Of a stretch of 5,640 nt of DNA, positions 1 through 5,535 are shown piece after piece. How positions within the stretch are numbered: position 1 is the first letter of the stretch; the number at the start of each line of letters is the position of its first letter. Position numbers and translations under genes: made by a program. The stretch covers positions 1-5,640 of the forward strand of contig JAITAE010000256.1 of the NCBI GenBank assembly GCA_031284295.1. Reading direction: 5' to 3'. The DNA is from Spirochaetaceae bacterium (GTDB lineage Bacteria; Spirochaetota; Spirochaetia; Treponematales; Breznakiellaceae). The notes below the pieces were generated by a model. That model did not search any database. It worked only from the letters and a program-made list of their open reading frames with translations, and was not told the origin of the DNA.

Positions 1-438
1 GTACCCGGTATCCCGCTATCAGCCCAGCCCTGTCCGCGATCTTCAGGGTCGAATCGAATATCCCGCTGAACTTTTCAGGCGCTGTCTTGTCCGTCTGTGC
101 CCGTATCCGGGTATCCGACGGCAGCGCCGTGACCCCAAACATCGTCTCCGGATTGTTTCGTCCCCGTTTCTCTTTCATCTTCCGCTGGTAATCCGGCAGT
201 GACCGGCGCTGAAAGAAAAAGCGGACTAAGGTCCGACCCCGAAGGCGCTTTTCACTATGCCGGCTATCCGGTAGCGCTCATTGTGCCCATGCCGCCTGTT
301 GTCCGGTATCTGCCCGCATATCCGTCCAAAATTGTCTATCAATTGCTTAAAAAGTTCTCCGTCCATACCCCATTTTAGCATGGTTTTTTGATACTTTGAA
401 TTCCTGGAGAGCGGCTGAAGGTTCTTGAACAAGTCCAC
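1..438 (-). pseudogene. Broken transposase, N-terminal part (DDE-type insertion sequence)
   Basis: The minus strand reads from a GTG at 438 as about 70 residues beginning MDLFKNLQPLSR, with KWGMDGELFKQL, CGQIPDNRR and RYRIAGIVKSAF, then hits TAG at 226-228. The neighbouring (-1) frame is open from there to the window edge and continues the same kind of protein: FFFQRRSLPDYQRKMKEKRG, then NNPETMFGV, LPSDTRIR and ADRAGLIAGYRV. This order matches my memory of a DDE transposase family common in treponemes and other bacteria, whose catalytic region would lie beyond position 1. The two halves only join through a frame change, so the copy is probably dead. No Shine-Dalgarno site precedes the GTG; an in-frame ATG 19 codons later could be the original start. 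Terminal inverted repeats are not identifiable. Whether more of the element survives cannot be seen. The precise IS family is uncertain. Confidence 0.75.
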
Positions 439-454
439 TATATTTAATTACAAT
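425..454 (+). promoter_or_regulatory. Candidate promoter for the chemoreceptor gene
   Basis: TTGAAC (425-430, 4 of 6 to the -35 consensus) and TACAAT (449-454, 5 of 6 to the -10) are separated by 18 bp. They lie in an AT-rich stretch and would start RNA near 461, about 60 nt ahead of the ATG at 521. The -35 part lies inside the 5' end of the broken transposase on the other strand. This is a pattern match only; a flagellar-type (sigma 28) promoter was sought and not convincingly found. Confidence 0.35.
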
Positions 455-508
455 AAATAAGCTAAACAGTGGGTGTTCATTGGCGGTGCGAGCCTGCCCC
501 CGCGTGAC

Positions 509-513
509 GGAGG
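509..513 (+). promoter_or_regulatory. Ribosome binding site that sets the chemoreceptor start
   Basis: GGAGG lies 7 nt before the ATG at 521, an ideal spacing. The frame is also open upstream to a GTG at 473, but that codon has no ribosome binding site and would put 16 polar residues before the first membrane helix. The ATG at 521 is therefore chosen. Confidence 0.85.
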
Positions 514-520
514 TAGCAAT

Positions 521-2269
521 ATGAAAAACCTGCGTACTAGATTCTTTTTTAACTTTGTCGCTTTAAGTATTCTCATTTCACTTGGAGTCGGGCTTGTCAT
601 ATATGTCGAATACCGGCGGTATATCAAAAATTCGTATGTATCAACCCTCACCAATCTGGCAGATTTGATAGAACAACAGTATCCGGTTCTCTCCGATCCT
701 AAATACCTCATAGCCGAAGCGAAGGCGAATTCCGAATCTTATTGGCAGATACTTAAAAATATGAAAACATTCGCCGATTCCTTTGATCTTGCCTATATAT
801 ATTTATTGGTACGGGATGGCGGGGAATACCAGTTTGTTTTTGATACCGATGATATAGGGGACATAAGCGACGCTAACGAGGCGCTCGGCTCCTACCCGGC
901 GGAGGAAATTCCCGATGAATTGGATATAGCTTATACATCAGGAAAACGCCAAGTCAGCGCCCCATATACCGACGAATGGGGTTCGTTTGTTTCACTTTTT
1001 AGCCCTTGTCTTGCCGGAAACAATGTAACCGCAATCCTTTGCATGGATTATAACGTATCTTTTATCAGCAGTTTGGAACGAAAAGCCTATATCACCCTTG
1101 GGTTAGCCGTGTGGTTTGCGATTCTGGTTTCCGGTTTGGCGGCTTTCTTTATGTCCCGCTCACTCCTTCGTCCCATCAAGGAAATGGTCAAATCGGGGAA
1201 TTCTCTGGCGGACATGAATTTTAATGTGTCGATTCCGGTTAACCGGCGTGATGAAATAGGCGATATGCAGCGGGCGCTCAACACTATCAAGAATAACCTC
1301 AAAAAAAATCTGGCGGATATCAACAAGGAACATTTAAATCAAAAAAATATCAGTGCCAGCCTTGATGTTTCCATTAGAGAATCTTCAGACGGTTTGGAAA
1401 TTATAAACAGGAACATGGAATCGGTGCGGAACAAGGCGGACGCTCAGATAAAATCGGTAGAACAGACAGCGGAGTCGGTTGACGGTATCATAAATCATAT
1501 CCGTTCCCTTGATGATGCCGTAGAGACGCAGGGGAAAAATATAGACCTGTCGTCAGATTCTATCGAGCGGATGGTACGGGATATTGGAGCGGTGCGTAGT
1601 GTTGTCGAGAGTGTTTACGAGACTACCGCAAAACTGAATCAGGCCTCAGCCGCCGGACAGAAGATGCTTAAAACCCTCAGTGAAGATTTGGGGAGTATTG
1701 CGGGGCAATCGGCTTTTCTGGAAGATGCTAACGCCACGCTGTTGAACATAGCGGCTCAGACCAGTATTCTCGCGATGAACGCTGCTATCGAGGCCGCCCA
1801 CGCGGGAGAGGCAGGTAGGGGGTTTGCGGTGGTGGCCGGAGAGGTAAGGGGGCTTGCCGAATCATCAAACAAGGAATCCGGTACTATCAGCAAAAAAATA
1901 AAAGAAATGCGGAGTGATATTGACCGCATCCGGCAAATGTCACTGGAAACTGTGGATACTATGGATCAGATGTTTCGTGAGGTAACGGATATGGAACATT
2001 CATTTAACCGTGTGATGGAAGCGGTGGAAGCCCAGTCGTCCAATGGCGGTATGATATTGACGGCGCTCGCCGCGCTGCGGGACACATCAAATCAGGTAGG
2101 CAGCGGTTCCCACATGATAAAACATGAGAGCGGCTACATTCACGACATCGTGGAAAATCTGAAGCATTTATCCCATGATGTAAACGAAAGTGTAACGGAT
2201 GTACAGGCCGCCTGTAAAGGAATAGCGCTATCTCTGGAGGCGGCGAAGATAACAGCCGGCGGCCCGTAG
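521..2269 (+). CDS. Methyl-accepting chemotaxis protein with Cache-like sensor
   Basis: A 582-residue transmembrane chemoreceptor that would pass ligand signals to CheA/CheW and so bias flagellar rotation. Membrane helix 1 is at about residues 8-29. An extracytoplasmic sensor spans about 32-188, with [13 protein letters not shown] and a C-terminal [18 protein letters not shown] stretch typical of Cache/PAS-like folds. Helix 2 is at about 190-211, a HAMP linker at about 212-265 ([21 protein letters not shown]), then a long coiled-coil signalling domain. The hairpin tip at about 409-447 is the family hallmark ([19 protein letters not shown]). The two cytoplasmic arms are each about 150-160 residues, consistent with a long-heptad class. 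No CheR/CheB-binding pentapeptide is seen at the C-terminus. An oddity is Gly440 where VVADEVR normally has Asp. No che genes adjoin it, so it is an orphan receptor here. The ligand cannot be inferred. Confidence 0.95.
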   Translation: MKNLRTRFFFNFVALSILISLGVGLVIYVEYRRYIKNSYVSTLTNLADLIEQQYPVLSDPKYLIAEAKANSESYWQILKNMKTFADSFDLAYIYLLVRDGGEYQFVFDTDDIGDISDANEALGSYPAEEIPDELDIAYTSGKRQVSAPYTDEWGSFVSLFSPCLAGNNVTAILCMDYNVSFISSLERKAYITLGLAVWFAILVSGLAAFFMSRSLLRPIKEMVKSGNSLADMNFNVSIPVNRRDEIGDMQRALNTIKNNLKKNLADINKEHLNQKNISASLDVSIRESSDGLEIINRNMESVRNKADAQIKSVEQTAESVDGIINHIRSLDDAVETQGKNIDLSSDSIERMVRDIGAVRSVVESVYETTAKLNQASAAGQKMLKTLSEDLGSIAGQSAFLEDANATLLNIAAQTSILAMNAAIEAAHAGEAGRGFAVVAGEVRGLAESSNKESGTISKKIKEMRSDIDRIRQMSLETVDTMDQMFREVTDMEHSFNRVMEAVEAQSSNGGMILTALAALRDTSNQVGSGSHMIKHESGYIHDIVENLKHLSHDVNESVTDVQAACKGIALSLEAAKITAGGP

Positions 2270-2278
2270 TACGCCGGC
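2255..2278. terminator. GC-rich hairpin at the end of the chemoreceptor gene
   Basis: GCCGGCG (2255-2261) and CGCCGGC (2272-2278) form a perfect 7-bp stem around a 10-nt loop containing the TAG stop at 2267-2269. It lies between two converging genes and could stop transcription from either side. No T-run follows immediately on either strand; the nearest in the plus direction is T6 at 2300-2305. It is therefore not a textbook intrinsic terminator. Confidence 0.35.
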
Positions 2279-2295
2279 ATTGTCATAGTGAGCAG

Positions 2296-3129
2296 TTAAT
2301 TTTTTGAAAAACCGTACTGTTCAAACACAGCAAGCCCGTCGGTTGATGCAAGGAAATCCACGAATAGGTTTGCCGCTTCCGGATGCGGAGCGTTTTTTAG
2401 TGCAGCTACCGGATATATGACAGGAGCGGAAAGGATACCGTCTCCCAATGTCTCGATTATTGTAACTTTGTTGGTGGAAGCCGCGTCAGTGGCGTACACA
2501 ATCCCCACTTCGGCGCTGCCGTTGCCTACCCAGCTCAAAACTTCCGTAACGTTTGTGCCAAGACTCTTGGATGTTTCAGGCAGTTTGCTCCAAATCCCCA
2601 GTTTTGTAAGAGCTTCCTCCGCATACTGGCCGGCGGGTACGGATTTTGGATCGCCTATAGCGATAATTTTAGCCTTTGTGATGTCGGAAAAACCGGTAAC
2701 GGTTGTTGTGGCGCTTACGGGACGGATCAAAACCAACTTGTTTTGCAACAGATAGTCTACAGAATCTTTTTCGATATACCCCTCATCAACGAGCGTATCC
2801 ATCTGTTTGACAGCGGCGGACATAAAGACATCCGCCTCAAGACCGTTTTCAATCTGTGTCTGTAGTTTACCGGAACTGTCGTATGTCCCTGACACTGTTA
2901 TCCACGGATACTTGCTTTGAAACTGCGGTATAAGCTCCTGATCGTAAGCGTTTTTTAGGCTTGCCGCCGCCGCCACAAGTATTGTAACAGGCTCGCCGTC
3001 TTGGTCACCGGATTTTTTAGGCGCGTGTCCGCCGCCGGCGAAAAGCGCTGTCTGCGCGAAAACGACTAGAAACACCACAAAAATCATTGCTGTAAATGTC
3101 CCGCGTGTTCCCCAAAATTTATTTTTCAT
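2296..3129 (-). CDS. modA: Molybdate ABC transporter substrate-binding protein ModA
   Basis: A 277-residue periplasmic binding protein that captures molybdate (or tungstate) for a ModBC importer. Residues 1-31 form a signal peptide with a hydrophobic core and a likely signal peptidase I site after LFA; there is no lipobox Cys, so it should be soluble. The mature protein carries the family motifs in order: LVAAAASLKNA (51-61), YDSSGKLQTQIENG (83-96), EADVFMSA (98-105), IGDPKSVPAGQYAEEAL (158-174), TNVTEVLSWV (192-201) and GIVYATDA (209-216). By alignment from memory, Ser57, Ser85/86, Ala166, Val194 and Tyr212 correspond to the oxyanion-binding residues of E. coli ModA. An AGGAG site lies 6 nt before the ATG. 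The gene appears to stand alone: it converges with the chemoreceptor, a hairpin separates it from the barrel gene upstream, and no modB or modC is in the window. Tungstate or sulfate-like specificity cannot be excluded. Confidence 0.93.
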   Translation of the reverse strand: MKNKFWGTRGTFTAMIFVVFLVVFAQTALFAGGGHAPKKSGDQDGEPVTILVAAAASLKNAYDQELIPQFQSKYPWITVSGTYDSSGKLQTQIENGLEADVFMSAAVKQMDTLVDEGYIEKDSVDYLLQNKLVLIRPVSATTTVTGFSDITKAKIIAIGDPKSVPAGQYAEEALTKLGIWSKLPETSKSLGTNVTEVLSWVGNGSAEVGIVYATDAASTNKVTIIETLGDGILSAPVIYPVAALKNAPHPEAANLFVDFLASTDGLAVFEQYGFSKN

Positions 3130-3147
3130 ATAAAACTCCTATACCGT

Positions 3148-3176
3148 ATACTATTATTGTGCAAATTGCTTGTCAA
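3148..3176 (-). promoter_or_regulatory. Promoter of modA
   Basis: On the minus strand a perfect TTGACA (3176-3171) is followed after exactly 17 bp by TAGTAT (3153-3148, 4 of 6 to TATAAT). RNA would start near 3141, giving a very short leader of about 12 nt with the AGGAG (3140-3136) near its 5' end. Box match and spacing are both good, and the position directly before the gene supports the call. Confidence 0.7.
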
Positions 3177-3186
3177 TACAATACGA

Positions 3187-3201
3187 TGCCAGTACCTGGC
3201 A
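3187..3201. promoter_or_regulatory. Candidate operator: perfect 15-bp dyad upstream of the modA promoter
   Basis: TGCCAG-TAC-CTGGCA is a perfect inverted repeat with 6-bp arms and a 3-bp centre. It ends 10 bp upstream of the -35 box and is centred at about -53 relative to the inferred start, a usual place for an activator or upstream regulator. It does not resemble the E. coli ModE box as I remember it. The binding protein is unknown. Confidence 0.45.
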
Positions 3202-3271
3202 AATACGCTATTAAGAATCATTGTGAACCTAACAAACAACACGGACAATAACTGACATACCCGCGTATTTA

Positions 3272-3289
3272 AACCCGCTGGCGGGGGTT
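3272..3289 (-). terminator. Possible terminator after the barrel gene
   Basis: Read on the minus strand, the stop codon of the barrel gene runs into a GC-rich stem (CCCG with CGGG around a 4-nt loop, extended by AA/TT pairs past a two-base bulge). It is followed by TTTAAAT. The T-run is short and interrupted, so termination may be partial. It separates the envelope cluster from modA. Confidence 0.4.
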
Positions 3290-4484
3290 AAAAGCGCAGT
3301 TCGGCCTTTACCGCGAGGAGGAAGCGCGCACCGCTTTGGACGGGGCCCAGTTCGCCTGAATCACCGGAATCATCCGTGAAGACGGCGCGATCGAGCGGCG
3401 TTTGGGCGCTGAGCGTAAGCGTCATGCCTTGAAAAAGGTTTGTCGTAAAACTCAGCGCCGGTGTAAACGAAGCATCATCAACGCCGAATATCGCGGCGAG
3501 TGATACGCTGGTAAAATCGCTGACATTGTAACGGGCAAGGCCGTACAAGTAATGATTGTTTTTGTAAATGTCCGCCGTAACGCTGTAAGCGCCGTTAAAA
3601 AGATACTCACACAGAAAGTAGAGATGGGCGGGCGCAAGCGAATAATCAAAACCGGCGCTTGCCGAAAGCTCCCGCGAGCCGCCGCCGCGAGCCGGATTCA
3701 GCGCGTACAGCATATCGAGCCAAAAACCGGCAAAGGCATCCCCCTTGAGCGAAGCCCCGAAATAATGAACGCCTGATGGCGCACCATCAGGCGCGTCATA
3801 CACAGCGACAGCCGCGCCTCGCGGCGATTCAAATGCGTACAAACCCTGTACACTCAATTTTTTGAAATGCCGCTCCCCTGAAAGTCCGGTTTTGAATCCG
3901 CCGCCGTCATTGGAAAGCGGATTTGACTGAGCGGCGGCGAAAGTCCGCAGGGTAGAATCGTCATCGGGATAGAACGAGAAAAGCCCGCCAAGAATTGCGC
4001 GGGGGCGCGCGTCCGGGTAAAGCGGGTTTCGCGGGTTAAAAAAGTCTGATGGTGAAAAAGCGTTCCCGTAGCCAAAGGCAATACGCATAAGGCCGGCGTC
4101 AAAACCCGTCTTTTCGTTTGCGATGTGGAAGTAAAGCCGCTCAAGCTCAATCGCCGCAGCATAGTTTTGGCCGGACGCGGAGTACAGGGAGGGCGGGGAC
4201 AACATATCCGCCGCCATCGCGGCGGCGGATATGCCCGAAGCCGCGATACAGTTAAACGCGCCGTAAAAAACCGCCGCGCCGCCTATCCTGCCGCGCAGCC
4301 TTATATTGGCGTACTCCTCGATACCGTACAGAAAGCCGCCCTCTCCCCCCTCCCCCAGCCTGAGCGTACTGTCAAAAAGCCCCGACACGGAAAGCGCGTC
4401 CGCCGCGTACAGGCGTGAATTCACCCCTGTATTAATACACAATTCCAGCGCCAAACAAAATACAAACGCAAAAAACTTTTTCAT
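3288..4484 (-). CDS. Putative outer-membrane beta-barrel protein of the envelope cluster
   Basis: A 398-residue protein not assigned to a named family. Residues 1-28 form a signal peptide (MKKFFAFVFCLALELC..., cleavage near LYA). The rest has many short alternating polar/hydrophobic stretches rich in Gly, Tyr and Phe and ends in KAELRF; a C-terminal Phe after alternating hydrophobics is the usual signal for BAM-dependent insertion. The segment FGYGNAFSPSDFFNPRNPLY (137-156) resembles the NP-x-D-x-FNP stretch I recall in barrels found beside LolA-like genes. It starts 35 bp after the LolA-like gene with GGAG 5 nt before the ATG, so it is probably co-transcribed. A terminator-like hairpin in that gap may lower its expression. 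Two perfect inverted repeats (3770-3793 and 4203-4233) lie within the gene. The barrel call rests on pattern, not on a strand prediction. A porin, a lipid-export channel or an assembly partner are all possible. Confidence 0.7.
   Translation of the reverse strand: MKKFFAFVFCLALELCINTGVNSRLYAADALSVSGLFDSTLRLGEGGEGGFLYGIEEYANIRLRGRIGGAAVFYGAFNCIAASGISAAAMAADMLSPPSLYSASGQNYAAAIELERLYFHIANEKTGFDAGLMRIAFGYGNAFSPSDFFNPRNPLYPDARPRAILGGLFSFYPDDDSTLRTFAAAQSNPLSNDGGGFKTGLSGERHFKKLSVQGLYAFESPRGAAVAVYDAPDGAPSGVHYFGASLKGDAFAGFWLDMLYALNPARGGGSRELSASAGFDYSLAPAHLYFLCEYLFNGAYSVTADIYKNNHYLYGLARYNVSDFTSVSLAAIFGVDDASFTPALSFTTNLFQGMTLTLSAQTPLDRAVFTDDSGDSGELGPVQSGARFLLAVKAELRF
3770..3793. repeat. Perfect 10-bp inverted repeat inside the barrel gene
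   Basis: CGCCTGATGG (3770-3779) and CCATCAGGCG (3784-3793) flank a 4-nt loop. In the protein it encodes the alternating APDGAPSG (about residues 231-238), likely a loop between strands. In mRNA it would form a stable hairpin; no T-run follows, so it is not a terminator. Confidence 0.75.
4203..4233. repeat. Perfect 13-bp inverted repeat inside the barrel gene
   Basis: CATATCCGCCGCC (4203-4215) and GGCGGCGGATATG (4221-4233) flank a 5-nt loop. On the coding strand it specifies the alanine-rich ISAAAMAADM stretch (about residues 85-94). This is the longest perfect hairpin I found in the window. No T-run follows on either strand. Confidence 0.8.
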
Positions 4485-4493
4485 TTCCGCTCC

Positions 4494-4521
4494 AAAAAAA
4501 TCCGCCGTAACTCCGCGGATT
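4494..4521 (-). terminator. Terminator-like hairpin (possible attenuator) between the LolA-like and barrel genes
   Basis: On the minus strand AATCCGC (4521-4515) pairs with GCGGATT (4505-4499) around a 9-nt loop, and the right arm leads straight into T7 (4500-4494). The left arm begins in the TAA stop of the LolA-like gene, and the T-run abuts the GGAG ribosome binding site of the barrel gene. This has the form of an intrinsic terminator, but it lies inside a likely operon. Partial termination or a translation-coupled attenuator fits the context. Confidence 0.55.
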
Positions 4522-5260
4522 AACGCTCCAGATTCCGCTGACTAAAAACAGAATCCGCTATAGGCTGATCCAGAATCACATTATTCATTACAAAAATTGT
4601 TTTACTGTTTTTGCGAAGCATATCGCTGATTTCACTTTTAACAGGAAAGCGGCGGCTGCCGAAAACCTTAGCCTCGTCAAGCGTATACTGCTTTAACTTC
4701 GCGCCGGACAGCGCGTAAAGCTCATAGCGCGCAAGGTCGCCGTTTTCTTTATCTATCCAAAGCCTGCGTTTCGCGTAACTCTCGGTTTTTGTTTTCGCGC
4801 TAAGGTCCAGAATCCAGCAATCGCGCCCGGAGAAAATTTCATCGCCGCCTATCGCCGGATTGTAACGGGAGGCGAGCGTCGCGTTTGTAACGACATCCTC
4901 GTAAGACATATCCGAACCCATCATCGATTCTTTTAACATTTGCCCGGAAATTAACATCACCTCTTCCGTATCGGGCGAGTACACATAAAGCCTGCCGTCT
5001 TTTTTCAGATACTTTGTGCCTGCGTCTTCTGGATTCGTAAATTCGATAAAACTGTCATTGTTGCTCCGCGCCCAAGCCTTCATCGTTTTTACAAAACGCT
5101 TGCCCTGATACTCAATTATCATCTGCCCTTCATAATAAATTGTTGAATACACTTCGTTGTCATCAACTTTCTTCAACAAATCCGCCGCCGCTGGAGCCTG
5201 CGCCTCCGCAAATCCCGCGAGTGCCGTCATCAAAACAGCCAACAAACATTTTATTTTCAT
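4520..5260 (-). CDS. LolA-like outer membrane lipoprotein-sorting protein
   Basis: A 246-residue periplasmic protein of the broad LolA/LolB-type fold, as seen in proteins annotated outer membrane lipoprotein-sorting protein. Residues 1-20 are a signal peptide (MKIKCLLAVL, cleavage near AEA). The mature part shows IYYEGQMIIEYQGK (41-54), FTNPEDAGTKYLKKDGRLYV (74-93), SPDTEEVMLI (95-104), then SMMGSDMSYEDVV (112-124), which I regard as a hallmark of this family, and RRLWIDKENGD (165-175). Such proteins bind acyl chains in a half-barrel and ferry lipid or lipoprotein between membranes; the cargo here is unknown. It lies between an FtsX-type permease gene and a barrel gene on the same strand. The start at 5260 is preferred over an ATG six codons upstream (5278) because the signal peptide begins there and GGAG/GGAGG precede it. 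It is not classical lolA, which is shorter and acts with LolB. Confidence 0.88.
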   Translation of the reverse strand: MKIKCLLAVLMTALAGFAEAQAPAAADLLKKVDDNEVYSTIYYEGQMIIEYQGKRFVKTMKAWARSNNDSFIEFTNPEDAGTKYLKKDGRLYVYSPDTEEVMLISGQMLKESMMGSDMSYEDVVTNATLASRYNPAIGGDEIFSGRDCWILDLSAKTKTESYAKRRLWIDKENGDLARYELYALSGAKLKQYTLDEAKVFGSRRFPVKSEISDMLRKNSKTIFVMNNVILDQPIADSVFSQRNLER

Positions 5261-5264
5261 AATA

Positions 5265-5276
5265 CTCCAAGCCTCC
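5265..5276 (-). promoter_or_regulatory. Ribosome binding site that sets the LolA-like start
   Basis: On the minus strand GGAGG (5276-5272) and GGAG (5268-5265) lie 11 and 4 nt before the ATG at 5260. The alternative ATG at 5278 overlaps the first of these and has no comparable site of its own, so 5260 is favoured. Confidence 0.65.
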
Positions 5277-5308
5277 ATAGCTCTGATATTTTTTATATTT
5301 TCATAAAG

Positions 5309-5325
5309 AGGGGAAAGTCTCCCCT
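5309..5325 (-). promoter_or_regulatory. Leader hairpin upstream of the LolA-like gene
   Basis: AGGGGA (5309-5314) and TCCCCT (5320-5325) form a perfect 6-bp stem with four G-C pairs around a 5-nt loop, about 50 nt before the start codon. If RNA starts near 5354 this is in the 5' leader. No T-run follows it, so it is not a terminator. No known riboswitch is recognised. Confidence 0.4.
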
Positions 5326-5348
5326 GAGCACGTTAAGATCAAAGTCCG

Positions 5349-5374
5349 CGAATTAAACGAATTATCGCGAATTA
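5349..5374. repeat. Three CGAATTA direct repeats at 9-10 bp period over the promoter
   Basis: CGAATTA occurs at 5349-5355, 5358-5364 and 5368-5374, starting 9 and 10 bp apart, close to one helical turn. The copies cover the inferred start site, the -10 box and the spacer of the promoter at 5361-5391. This is the layout of an operator bound on one DNA face, though an AT-rich promoter could produce it by chance. Confidence 0.5.
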
Positions 5375-5391
5375 TCCAAATCCCATGTCAA
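5361..5391 (-). promoter_or_regulatory. Candidate promoter of the LolA-like/barrel genes
   Basis: On the minus strand a perfect TTGACA (5391-5386) is followed after 19 bp by GATAAT (5366-5361, 5 of 6 to the -10). A second GATAAT at 5376-5371 is too close to serve that -35. The 19-bp spacer is longer than ideal, so the promoter would be weak or need an activator. RNA would start near 5354, leaving a leader of about 94 nt. Confidence 0.5.
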
Positions 5392-5400
5392 TATTTGCAG

Positions 5401-5414
5401 CCCCCCCCCCCCCC
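5401..5414. repeat. Homopolymer of 14 C (poly-G on the minus strand) beside the promoter
   Basis: Fourteen C in a row, read as G14 in the direction of the LolA-like gene, end 9 bp upstream of the TTGACA box. An A7 run follows at 5417-5423. Homopolymers of this length are prone to slipped-strand changes. In Treponema pallidum, poly-G tracts upstream of some tpr genes tune promoter strength. The exact length may be affected by sequencing or assembly. Confidence 0.9.
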
Positions 5415-5430
5415 ACAAAAAAACTCCGAT

Positions 5431-5479
5431 TCTTCACTGCTCACTACTCACTGCTCACTATTCACTCTTCCCTACCCAC
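5431..5479. repeat. Heptanucleotide tandem repeat, seven degenerate units
   Basis: Read on the plus strand, seven adjacent 7-mers: TCTTCAC, TGCTCAC, TACTCAC, TGCTCAC, TATTCAC, TCTTCCC, TACCCAC. Five units end in TCAC and two are identical. The array lies in the gap after the permease gene and before the poly-C run, and encodes nothing recognisable. Units are contiguous with no spacers, so it is not a CRISPR. Confidence 0.8.
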
Positions 5480-5535
5480 TGCCGCCGCAAACTCCCTCGC
5501 AAGGACGATTCCCAGCCGCCGGGCGGCCTGCGGCA

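Noticed and set aside
222..250. Programmed -1 frameshift in the transposase
   Set aside because: The shift direction and a nearby hairpin are suggestive, but no X-XXY-YYZ slippery heptamer occurs in the right frame; the longest run is GAAAAG. An inactivating insertion is simpler.
463..489. Flagellar-type (sigma 28) promoter before the chemoreceptor
   Set aside because: TAAA at 463-466 is present, but the box 15 bp later (GGCGGTGC) matches GCCGATAA at only 4 of 8 positions.
473..520. Earlier GTG start for the chemoreceptor
   Set aside because: No ribosome binding site and 16 extra polar residues before the first membrane helix; the ATG at 521 has a perfect GGAGG.
2417..2755. Plus-strand open frame opposite modA
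   Set aside because: It lies wholly inside a strongly supported gene, has no recognisable motif, and reads as the antisense of ModA codons.
3098..3129. Lipoprotein signal on ModA
   Set aside because: There is no Cys in or after the signal peptide; the LFA site before GGG fits ordinary signal peptidase cleavage.
3552..4545. Several plus- and minus-strand open frames overlapping the barrel gene
   Set aside because: High GC content keeps other frames open; the translations are Arg/Pro-rich, lack motifs and signal peptides, and overlap a better-supported gene.
5261..5278. Earlier ATG start at 5278 for the LolA-like gene
   Set aside because: It would add six residues before a normal signal peptide and overlaps the GGAGG that serves the start at 5260.
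5431..5479. CRISPR array
   Set aside because: Units are 7 bp and contiguous with no unique spacers.
5515..5527. Terminator after the permease
   Set aside because: A short GCCGC/GCGGC stem is present but no T-run follows on the minus strand.
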